Of a DNA stretch of 5,295 bases, positions 1 through 5,295 are shown piece after piece. Each line of letters opens with the position of its first letter. The stretch's first letter is position 1. The stretch is from an uncultured bacterium (GTDB lineage Bacteria > Planctomycetota > Planctomycetia > Pirellulales > UBA1268): NCBI GenBank assembly GCA_937959175.1, contig CALGAS010000326.1:1-5295 (forward strand), read 5' to 3'. The notes below the pieces were generated by a model. That model was not told the origin of the DNA and searched no databases. It was given only the letters and a program-made list of their open reading frames with translations. The position numbers and the translations under genes are program-made.

Positions 1-200
1 CGGGGGATCGTCAGGATCGTGGGCCCCATGTCGAAGCGGTAGCCCGCCTCGGAGAGCACGGCCGCCTTGCCGCCGACCCAGGCATTCTTGTCGCAGAGCG
101 TCACAGCATAGCCGCGGGCCGCCAGGGTACAGGCCGCGGCCAGGCCGCCGAGGCCGCCGCCGACCACCACCACCCGCTCGTCATCTCCCGTCTGCCGCAT
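1..200 (-). CDS. Phytoene desaturase-family FAD oxidoreductase, CrtP-like, N-terminal part (cut by window edge)
   Basis: This is the first 66 codons of a flavin-dependent carotenoid desaturase/oxygenase; the rest lies beyond the left edge. The ATG at 200 is preceded by a good ribosome binding site. Residues about 9-20 form the FAD-binding beta-alpha-beta turn (VVVVGGGLGGLAAA), followed by the acidic end of the second strand (LCDKN), the family GG motif (VGGKA) and the conserved stretch YRFDMGPTILTIP at about 53-65. From known families, the GGK and ILTIP variants resemble staphylococcal CrtP (diaponeurosporene oxygenase) more than classical CrtI/CrtN, which usually have GGR. That paralogue choice is inference from a short fragment; CrtD- or CrtO-like roles remain possible. 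It follows the complete desaturase gene after 53 bases on the same strand, so co-transcription is likely. The protein would act at the inner membrane on a C30 or C40 carotenoid. Confidence 0.88.
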   Translation of the reverse strand, partial: MRQTGDDERVVVVGGGLGGLAAACTLAARGYAVTLCDKNAWVGGKAAVLSEAGYRFDMGPTILTIP

Positions 201-203
201 GAT

Positions 204-211
204 TCCTCACC
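204..211 (-). promoter_or_regulatory. Ribosome binding site of the CrtP-like gene
   Basis: On the minus strand the bases before the ATG at 200 read GGTGAGGAATC. GGTGA and AGGA both match parts of the anti-Shine-Dalgarno complement at a workable distance. This supports the ATG at 200 as the start of the leftmost gene. Confidence 0.6.
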
Positions 212-253
212 GCGTCCCGGTTCTCGAATGTCAAACGTCTTCCCGTCCCGTGG

Positions 254-1807
254 TCAGACTGCCGCCGCCGGCTGCTTGCTCACCGCCTTGGCCCTCGGCT
301 CCCGCCGGGAGGGCGATGGCGGACTGATGCCCAGGTCTCCCAGCAACAGGTCGGTGGTGATCCGGGCCGATGAGTAGATCACCGGCAGGCCGCTGCCCGG
401 ATGGGTACCCCCGCCGACGAGATACATGCTCTCGACGTCCTCGAAGCGGTTGTGGGGCCGCATGTGGAGCATCTGGCCGAGGTCGTGGGCGAGGTTGAAG
501 GTCGCCCCTCGGTAGATCTCGTAGCCATCCTGCCAATCGTCGGGCGTGAGCATCTTCTCGTAGCGGATCCGCTCCCGAACGCCCGTAACCCCGATCCGCT
601 CCATTTGATCGAGGGCCACCTCCCGGAACCGCAGCGCTTCCCGTCGCCAGTCGATGTTGGGATGCCTGTGGCTGACGGGAATCAGCAGGTAGAGCGTGCT
701 CATGCCGTCCGGAGCGAGGCTGGGATCGGTGATGCAGGCGTTTTGAACGTACATCGAAGGATCGGCCGAGAGGGCGTGGCGATGCTCGATGTCGGCGAGA
801 TTCTGCCGATAGTCCTCGGAGAGATAGATGTTGTGGTGGGCGACGTCGTCGTAGCGGCCCTCGAGGCCCAGATAGAGCATGAAGGTCGAGCAGGAGAACC
901 GCCGCGAGGCGATCCGTCGGTCGCTCCAGCGGCGGCGGAGTTCGTCGGGCACGAGCCTTGTCATGCTCCTGGCGAAGTCGGCGTTGACGACGGTCGCGTC
1001 GGCCTCGTAGCGGCCCGCGGGCGTGCGGACGGCGGTGATCCGCCGGCCGGCAAACTCCATCTCCTCGACCGGCTCCTCGTAAAGGATCTCGACTCCCATC
1101 TCTTCGGCGATCCGAGCCATCGCGGTCGAGACGGCTCCGCAGCCACCGATCGGATGGAAGACGCCATGCTCGTACTCGAGAAAGGAGAGGATCGAGAACA
1201 GGCTTGGGCAGCGAAACGGCGACATGCCCAGATACTTCGACTGAAACGTGAACGCCAGTCGGATCCGTTCGTCGCTGAAGAAGCTGCCAAGTTCCTGATC
1301 GAGGCTCCGCCATGGCTTCAAGAGCGGCATCAGCTTGAGCAGGTCGGGATTGGCCAGGTCCCGCCACGACTGGAAGGGCTGCTCGAGGAAGGGGGCGAAC
1401 CGCGAGAACTTCTCGCGGGTCGACTCCATGAATCGCGTGAACGATCCCTGGTCGGCCGGTGAGAGCCGGGCCACCTCCGCTTCCATCCGGCCGATGTCGG
1501 GCGTGGCCAGCAGTTCGCCGCCGGCCCCGAAGACCAGCCGATACTGCGGATCGAGGCGGACCATCTCCACCTCCTCCCGGAGGTCGCGGCCGCAGGCGGC
1601 GAAAATGTCTTCCAGGACCCGGGGATAAAGGAAGAAGGTCGGCCCGAGGTCGAACTTGAATCCCTCGGGCGTGGTGATCGTGCTCGTCCGTCCGCCCGGG
1701 ACGGGCAGCCGCTCAATCACGCGAACCCGCAGGCCTGCATTGGCCAGGAGCATGGCACAGGCGAGCCCGCCTGGGCCTGCTCCGATGATGTTGACCGTCC
1801 GAGTCAT
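254..1807 (-). CDS. crtI: Phytoene / diapophytoene desaturase (CrtI/CrtN family)
   Basis: The 517-residue protein is a full-length member of the CrtI/CrtN family, which introduces double bases of conjugation into colourless phytoene or diapophytoene using FAD at the membrane. Visible motifs are the FAD dinucleotide loop NIIGAGPGG (residues 6-14), ribose-binding E32, GGR at 38-40, FKFDLGPT at 50-57, FSCSTFMLYLGLE at about 304-316, the CrtI/CrtN-typical PSLAPDG near 362-368, and the C-terminal signature GGGTHPGSGLP at about 465-475. A basic, Ala-rich tail of about 25 residues follows. The frame extends upstream to a GTG at 1885, but the ATG at 1807 is chosen because the FAD loop then starts at residue 6 and because a promoter lies inside the extension. 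The Shine-Dalgarno sequence is weak. The family is secure. Substrate (C30 versus C40) is not; crtN would be an equally fair symbol given the CrtP-like neighbour. Confidence 0.93.
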   Translation of the reverse strand: MTRTVNIIGAGPGGLACAMLLANAGLRVRVIERLPVPGGRTSTITTPEGFKFDLGPTFFLYPRVLEDIFAACGRDLREEVEMVRLDPQYRLVFGAGGELLATPDIGRMEAEVARLSPADQGSFTRFMESTREKFSRFAPFLEQPFQSWRDLANPDLLKLMPLLKPWRSLDQELGSFFSDERIRLAFTFQSKYLGMSPFRCPSLFSILSFLEYEHGVFHPIGGCGAVSTAMARIAEEMGVEILYEEPVEEMEFAGRRITAVRTPAGRYEADATVVNADFARSMTRLVPDELRRRWSDRRIASRRFSCSTFMLYLGLEGRYDDVAHHNIYLSEDYRQNLADIEHRHALSADPSMYVQNACITDPSLAPDGMSTLYLLIPVSHRHPNIDWRREALRFREVALDQMERIGVTGVRERIRYEKMLTPDDWQDGYEIYRGATFNLAHDLGQMLHMRPHNRFEDVESMYLVGGGTHPGSGLPVIYSSARITTDLLLGDLGISPPSPSRREPRAKAVSKQPAAAV

Positions 1808-1828
1808 CCGCAGCGTTCCGCCGCCGGC

Positions 1829-1857
1829 GCGGCTCCGCAAACGATCGCGGAGGCCGC
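1829..1857 (-). promoter_or_regulatory. Hairpin in the 5' leader of the desaturase gene
   Basis: On the minus strand GCGGCCTCCGC and GCGGAGCCGC flank the loop GATCGTTT. They can pair over ten base pairs, nearly all G-C, with one bulged C. It lies between the predicted transcription start near 1864 and the ATG at 1807, about 21 bases before the start codon. It could stabilise the message or affect initiation. There is no T-run after it, so it is not a standard intrinsic terminator. In a GC-rich genome such hairpins also occur by chance. Confidence 0.4.
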
Positions 1858-1870
1858 TGAAAACGTCCGT

Positions 1871-1898
1871 ACTATAGGACGCCACCCCGGTCGGTCAA
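1871..1898 (-). promoter_or_regulatory. Sigma70-like promoter of the desaturase gene
   Basis: Read on the minus strand, TTGACC (1898-1893) and TATAGT (1876-1871) are each one base from the sigma70 consensus and lie 16 bases apart. AT-rich hexamers like these stand out in this GC-rich sequence. Predicted transcription would start near 1864, giving a leader of roughly 57 bases to the ATG at 1807. This places the upstream GTG at 1885 outside the transcript. It implies that the carotenoid genes are transcribed independently of the secreted-protein gene upstream. Confidence 0.6.
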
Positions 1899-1943
1899 CA
1901 ACCGCGGCTGCCGTCAGCCCGGTCTGTCGGCCGCAAAACGCGG

Positions 1944-2408
1944 TCAATAGGCGATGTAGTAGGCGTTCCGCACCGGCCGGAGGGCCCCGAAAAGCCCGCG
2001 GCGATAGAGGGGGGCGGCAACTGCCGTCGGCGCGTAGTAGGTGGTGACGGGTGCCACGACCGGCGAATACGCGACCGTTGCTGCCGGGGCATAGTTCACC
2101 ACCGTCGGCGTGTAGTAGGAGGTGACGGCGACCGGAGCGACGGCCGGGGCGTAGTTTGCCGTCACCGCGACGGCTGCCGGCGCCGCGGCCACCGGCGGGG
2201 AGTAGGCGGTGACGGCGGCGTAGTTGCCCGTCGGCGTGTAGTTGGCGACATAGGCCGGGGCGGCGGCCACCGGAGCGGCGACGACCGGCGCGGCCACCAC
2301 CGGACGCAGCGTCGAATAGTAGACGACCTGGGCATCGGCAAAGCCAGCCGACAGGGCGAAGCACGCCACCGTCAGCCCGGGGATCATGCAGCGGAGAAAC
2401 CTGTTCAT
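1944..2408 (-). CDS. Secreted Tyr/Pro/Ala/Val-rich repeat protein, function unknown
   Basis: The predicted protein has 154 residues. Residues 1-26 are a clear Sec signal peptide: MNR, R6, a hydrophobic core and an ADA cleavage site before Q27. The mature part is low complexity. It alternates blocks of Val/Ala/Pro with Y-x-P units such as NYTPTG, AYSPPV, NYAPAV, SYYTPT and TYYAPT. It ends in a conserved-looking basic/aromatic tail (YRRGLFGALRPVRNAYYIAY). No catalytic domain, Cys pair or membrane anchor is visible after the signal. Similar small exported Tyr/Pro-rich proteins are common in planctomycetes and remain uncharacterised; an envelope or matrix role would be a guess. The frame could start at 2459, but the ATG at 2408 is chosen because it begins the signal peptide and has GGAAAGGA four bases upstream. 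The next gene downstream has its own promoter. Confidence 0.82.
   Translation of the reverse strand: MNRFLRCMIPGLTVACFALSAGFADAQVVYYSTLRPVVAAPVVAAPVAAAPAYVANYTPTGNYAAVTAYSPPVAAAPAAVAVTANYAPAVAPVAVTSYYTPTVVNYAPAATVAYSPVVAPVTTYYAPTAVAAPLYRRGLFGALRPVRNAYYIAY
1985..2330 (-). repeat. Degenerate Y-x-P coding repeats inside the secreted protein gene
   Basis: The repeat region of the secreted protein is also repetitive at DNA level. For example, plus-strand 2032-2050 and 2110-2128 match at 17 of 19 bases, and blocks such as gcgtagtt and accggcg recur irregularly. The copies vary in length and are not exact tandem units. This suggests growth by duplication followed by divergence under a composition constraint on the protein. 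Confidence 0.6.
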
Positions 2409-2412
2409 CGCG

Positions 2413-2420
2413 TCCTTTCC
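2413..2420 (-). promoter_or_regulatory. Ribosome binding site of the secreted repeat protein gene
   Basis: The minus strand reads GGAAAGGA followed by CGCG and the ATG at 2408. The AGGA core is four bases from the start codon, which is slightly close but usable. It decides the start in favour of the signal-peptide methionine over the upstream in-frame start at 2459. Confidence 0.55.
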
Positions 2421-2510
2421 TAGGTGCCTGTCCTGTGTTCTTCGATGCCGCGGCGACATGGCTGCCGGGCGGTTCGGTCATGGGTACGGGGCGGCCGGGT
2501 CACATGGCCA

Positions 2511-2523
2511 CCATTGCCAATGG
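2511..2523. promoter_or_regulatory. Perfect interrupted palindrome, possible operator
   Basis: CCATTGCCAATGG has two perfect 5-base arms around a 3-base centre. It lies 13 bases left of the candidate rightward -35 box and at the predicted start point of the leftward transcript. That is a position where a dimeric regulator could affect both directions. No known regulator site is recognised; it may be chance. Confidence 0.25.
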
Positions 2524-2552
2524 AGGATACGCACGCTTGGCAGCCGGTTCAA
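2524..2552 (-). promoter_or_regulatory. Candidate promoter of the secreted protein gene
   Basis: On the minus strand TTGAAC (2552-2547) and TATCCT (2529-2524) are 17 bases apart. Each hexamer matches sigma70 consensus at four of six positions. Transcription would begin near 2517, leaving a leader of about 110 bases. It is weak by sequence and overlaps the candidate rightward promoter, so the two would compete. Confidence 0.3.
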
Positions 2553-2566
2553 ACGGCCGGTAAAGT
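2537..2566 (+). promoter_or_regulatory. Candidate promoter of the transporter-acyltransferase gene
   Basis: TTGGCA (2537-2542, five of six matches) and TAAAGT (2561-2566, four of six) are separated by 18 bases. Transcription would start near 2573, roughly 93 bases before the proposed TTG start. The spacer contains CCGGTTCAAACGG (2544-2556), an imperfect palindrome with one mismatched pair. The assignment rests on consensus matching only. Confidence 0.35.
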
Positions 2567-2665
2567 CTGCCAGCCCGTCCGGCAAGTTGGGAAAGCGGCG
2601 GGCGATGCGGCGGCCAAAGCCCTCTCCAGACCACTTCCCCCGCCACCTTCGCAGAAAACGACACC

Positions 2666-5295
2666 TTGCACGCATCCCCGGCACCCGCCAGCCCGGCCAG
2701 CCGCTCCCTAGCGGTCGGCTTTCAGGTTCTGCTGGTGGTGCGGGTTTTGACGGTGCTCAACGACAACCTCGCCCGCTGGCTGGTGATCGGCCTCGGCAAG
2801 CGGGCGGCGGCCTCTTCCGGAGCGACCGAGGCGGCGGTGCTGGCGGTCGGGACAGTGATCTATGTGTTGCCCTTTATCCTGTTCGCCTGGCTCGCCGGCT
2901 GGCTGGCCGACCGGTTCGCCAAGCGGTCGATCGTGGTCGGCGGCAAGTTCGCCGAGATCCTGATCGGTGGCGGCACCGCGGCGGTGGTCTGGTGGGGCGC
3001 GGCTGCCGGCCCGGTGGTGCTCGGGATGCCGGCGGGCCTCTGGCTGCTGCTCGGCATGATCGGCCTGTTTGCCGTCCAGACGACGCTCTTGAATCCGAGC
3101 CTGTTGGGCACGATCCCCGAGACCGTGCCAACGCCGAAGCTCTCGGCGGCCAACGGCGTCTTCGCGATGGTCTCCCTGGCGGCGACGCTTGCGGGCATGG
3201 CGGCGGGCAACTGGCTGGCCGACGCCACCTGGCTCTCCGGCGAGCCCGACCCCGCCCGACCGCTGCCGGACTGGCTGGCAACGCTCCCGGGTGGCCATGC
3301 CCTGCCGGCCGCGGCGCTGCTGGCGGGGATCGCCACGCTCGGATGGCTTGCCTCGCTGCTCTTGCCGCGGATTCAAGCGGCCGACCCGACCGCCCGCTTT
3401 CCGGCCAACGCCCTCTCGGCGACCTTCAGGGATCTCGGGCAGCTGCTCCGGGCCCCGAAACTCGCCGGAGCCGCGGCCGGGATCGTCTTCTTTTGGGCGT
3501 TGGCCGCCGTGGCCCAGCTCAACGTCGATCAATACGCCTACGAAAGCGGGGCGACGAGCCAGGGCGAGATCGTGCCCCTGCTGGTGGCGCTGGTCGGCGG
3601 GATTGGGGCGGGCAGCCTGATCGCCGGTCGGCTCTCTCGGCGGGGCATCGACCCCGGCTCGAAGGTCGACCTCGGCTTCGTGCCGCTCGGCGGCCTCGTC
3701 ATGACGATCGCCTGCGTGGCCCTGGCCCTCTCGTCGAGCGATGTCTTCGGCGGTGACGCGGGGACGACGCTGCGGCTCGTGCCGCCGATCATCTGGCTGG
3801 CGGTGCTCGGGATCGGGGCGGGGATGTTCGACGTGCCGCTGGAGGCCTTCATCCAGGAGCAGAGCCCGGCCGGCCGGCTCGGCACGGTGCTGGCCTCGAC
3901 CAACCTGCTGGTCTTCGCGGGGATGCTGCTCTCCTCGATCGGCTACTACGGCCTGCGGGTTCCGGTCGGGCCGGTCGAGGCTGCCGCCCCGCTGTTTTCC
4001 GCCCGCGGCGTCTTCGCCCTCTTCGGCCTGCTCGCGCTCGCGGCGACCGGGGCGGCGATCTGGGCGGCCCCCCGGGCCTCGCTGCGGATCTTCGTCGGGA
4101 GCATCGTCCATGCCACCTGGCGGTTTCGCACCCGCCACGAGGAACGGGTGCCGCTGACCGGCCCGCTGGTGATCGTGGCCAACCACCTCTCCTGGCTCGA
4201 CGGCTTCCTCCTGCCGCTGGTGGCACCACGGCCGGTCCGAATGGTCGTCTACGGGCCGAACATCAAGGGAAAGTTCCTCAACATGCTGGCCGGGCAGTGG
4301 CGGTTCGTCCTCTTCGACCCGAAGCCCAAGTCGATCGGCCGGGCCCTCAAGAGCATCCAAACCGGCCTGGCCGACGGCGACTGCATCGGCATCTTCTGCG
4401 AAGGCGGTATCTCCCGGACCGGTCAGATCATGGGCTTCAAGCGGGGCCTCGAATGGCTTCTCGAGCGAGTCGAGTCGCCGATCCTGCCCGCCGCGATCGA
4501 TGGGATGTGGGGCAGCCTGCTTTCCTATTCCGAGGGTCGCTTCTTCGCGAAGTGGCCCAGGGGGCTACGGCGGCGGGTGACGCTCACCTACGGCTCGCCC
4601 CTGCCTGTCGGCACGCCGACCGGCAAAGCCCGGCTCGCGCTCCAGGAACTGACCGCCTCGGTCGTCTGCCATCGGATGCGGTCGCGGCGGCCCCCGCGGG
4701 ACTTCCCGGGCGACTGGGCGGCCGCAGCGGCCGAGGCCGAGGCCTTCGACGGGGCCTGCCTGCTGAAGCGGACCGATCGGCTGGCCGCCTCCCTCGCTGC
4801 GGGCGACCCGCTGCACGCGACCCTCGGCAGCCACGGCAGCCGGCTGCTGGGGATTCCCGCGACCTCGATCGACGCAGCCGCCCCCGCCGCCGAGTTGCTC
4901 CGAGAACTTGTCGCCAGCCGGGCGACGATTTGGCTGGCCCGGGTCGAGCAGGTCGAGCAGGTCGCTGCCGCAACTCCCCCGGAGCCCGGCCTCGCCGGCC
5001 ATCTGGCGGCCGTCGTGATGCCGATTGGCTCGGCGGCCGACCTCCCCTGGGCCCGCCACGCGGCCGAGCGGTTTCGGGAGGCCCACGGCATCGAGCCGGT
5101 CGTCGCCTACTGCCCGCGGGAGGCGGGCTGTCTTGTGGCAATGAACACTCCGCCGGCCCGTTCCCCCGGAGACTTCGAGGCCACCTGCAAGCCTGGCACC
5201 CTCGGCCGCGTGCTTAACGGCGGCGTCGTCTGGCCTCACGCGGCCTGGCGGCAGCCGCTGGGGCTCCCCTCGCTTGCAGCCGAGGGCATTCCCGA
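2666..5295 (+). CDS. LplT-like MFS transporter fused to PlsC acyltransferase and degenerate Aas-type ligase domain (3' end cut)
   Basis: One frame stays open to the window edge (876 codons, no stop). Residues about 15-472 carry twelve hydrophobic segments, LNDN after helix 1 and the MFS loop GWLADRFAKR at 78-87, as in lysophospholipid transporter LplT. Residues about 475-650 are a PlsC acyltransferase: catalytic HX4D in NHLSWLD (H507, D512), a FVLFDPKPKS segment, motif III FCEGGISRTG (577-586, E579) and PAAIDGMWGS (W615). After this come segments aligning by eye to the later core of acyl-ACP/CoA ligases, including YCPREAG (815-821) and GTLGR (844-848), but no ATP-binding SGSTG loop. Known LplT flips lysophospholipid inward and Aas re-acylates it; this protein probably combines the first two steps at the inner membrane. 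The start is uncertain: there is no ATG for 120 codons, TTG 2666 precedes helix 1, and no Shine-Dalgarno is seen. Confidence 0.85.
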   Translation, partial: MHASPAPASPASRSLAVGFQVLLVVRVLTVLNDNLARWLVIGLGKRAAASSGATEAAVLAVGTVIYVLPFILFAWLAGWLADRFAKRSIVVGGKFAEILIGGGTAAVVWWGAAAGPVVLGMPAGLWLLLGMIGLFAVQTTLLNPSLLGTIPETVPTPKLSAANGVFAMVSLAATLAGMAAGNWLADATWLSGEPDPARPLPDWLATLPGGHALPAAALLAGIATLGWLASLLLPRIQAADPTARFPANALSATFRDLGQLLRAPKLAGAAAGIVFFWALAAVAQLNVDQYAYESGATSQGEIVPLLVALVGGIGAGSLIAGRLSRRGIDPGSKVDLGFVPLGGLVMTIACVALALSSSDVFGGDAGTTLRLVPPIIWLAVLGIGAGMFDVPLEAFIQEQSPAGRLGTVLASTNLLVFAGMLLSSIGYYGLRVPVGPVEAAAPLFSARGVFALFGLLALAATGAAIWAAPRASLRIFVGSIVHATWRFRTRHEERVPLTGPLVIVANHLSWLDGFLLPLVAPRPVRMVVYGPNIKGKFLNMLAGQWRFVLFDPKPKSIGRALKSIQTGLADGDCIGIFCEGGISRTGQIMGFKRGLEWLLERVESPILPAAIDGMWGSLLSYSEGRFFAKWPRGLRRRVTLTYGSPLPVGTPTGKARLALQELTASVVCHRMRSRRPPRDFPGDWAAAAAEAEAFDGACLLKRTDRLAASLAAGDPLHATLGSHGSRLLGIPATSIDAAAPAAELLRELVASRATIWLARVEQVEQVAAATPPEPGLAGHLAAVVMPIGSAADLPWARHAAERFREAHGIEPVVAYCPREAGCLVAMNTPPARSPGDFEATCKPGTLGRVLNGGVVWPHAAWRQPLGLPSLAAEGIP

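Larger units (their letters stand above)
2409..2665. other. Divergent intergenic region without a convincing gene
   Basis: These 257 bases separate the leftward secreted-protein gene from the rightward transporter-acyltransferase gene. Short open frames cross it on both strands, but they run into the neighbouring genes in the wrong frame and their translations are Arg/Gly/Pro-rich with no domain features. The region holds candidate promoters for both directions and a palindrome, listed separately. No tRNA or other structured RNA gene is recognised. Confidence 0.6.

Noticed and set aside
229..234. Perfect TTGACA on the minus strand before the CrtP-like gene as a separate promoter
   Set aside because: No -10-like hexamer is found 15-19 bases downstream; that stretch is GC-rich and includes the ribosome binding site.
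401..1462. A 353-residue open frame on the plus strand opposite the desaturase
   Set aside because: It is antisense to clear family motifs on the other strand and has no recognisable fold or start signal. It is a shadow of high-GC codon use.
1808..1885. N-terminal extension of the desaturase from GTG 1885
   Set aside because: The extra 26 residues precede the FAD loop, which is normally near the N-terminus, and they overlap the predicted -10 box and transcription start.
1902..1943. GC-rich inverted repeats after the secreted protein gene as an intrinsic terminator
   Set aside because: Short stems such as GGCTG/CAGCC (1906-1919) and CCGCG/CGCGG exist, but no T-run follows on the minus strand. 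A weak or factor-assisted stop is possible but not supported.
2386..3756. A 456-residue plus-strand frame starting inside the secreted protein gene
   Set aside because: It is Arg/Gly/Ala-rich, out of frame with the MFS coding sequence it crosses, and starts within another gene. The MFS frame shows helices and motifs; this one does not.
2708..4360. A 550-residue open frame on the minus strand opposite the transporter-acyltransferase gene
   Set aside because: Its translation is rich in Arg, Gly, Asp, His and Pro with no domain. It mirrors a well-supported membrane protein in high-GC DNA, where long antisense frames are expected.
4945..4965. Tandem repeat of gtcgagcag in the ligase-like region
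   Set aside because: Only two 9-base copies, encoding VEQVEQ in frame; too short to indicate a repeat element.
4297..5217. A 306-residue plus-strand frame inside the acyltransferase region
   Set aside because: It is Arg/Pro-rich and lies in a different frame from the PlsC and ligase-like motifs, so it is a shadow.

Overview
This GC-rich window comes from a bacterial chromosome and most likely from a planctomycete. That placement is an inference from two things: a secreted Tyr-Pro/Ala/Val low-complexity protein of the kind common in that phylum, and a transporter-acyltransferase-ligase fusion next to carotenoid desaturase genes. No rRNA or other lineage marker is present to confirm it.

The left half is read leftward (minus strand). 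From its upstream end it holds a small secreted repeat protein (1944-2408), then a complete phytoene/diapophytoene desaturase-family flavoenzyme (254-1807), then the first 66 codons of a second, different member of the same flavoenzyme family (1-200, cut by the window edge). The desaturase has its own sigma70-like promoter at 1871-1898 and a leader that can form a strong hairpin at 1829-1857. Only 53 bases separate it from the next gene, so those two look like one transcription unit for carotenoid synthesis. N-terminal sequence details lean towards a C30 (CrtN plus CrtP-like) pathway.

The right half is a single very long rightward open frame (2666 to the window end, at least 876 codons). It has a 12-helix LplT-like MFS transporter, a PlsC-type acyltransferase, and then what looks like an eroded adenylation (acyl-ACP synthetase) domain. 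This is the domain order of LplT and Aas, the lysophospholipid import and re-acylation pair, joined in one protein. The ATP-binding loop of the ligase part cannot be found. The frame has no ATG for its first 120 codons, so a TTG start at 2666 is proposed.

The 257-base divergent region 2409-2665 holds no convincing gene. It contains candidate back-to-back promoters that overlap each other and a perfect 13-base interrupted palindrome. All genes concern the membrane or envelope: membrane pigments, an exported protein and phospholipid repair. A shared regulatory link is not shown by the sequence.
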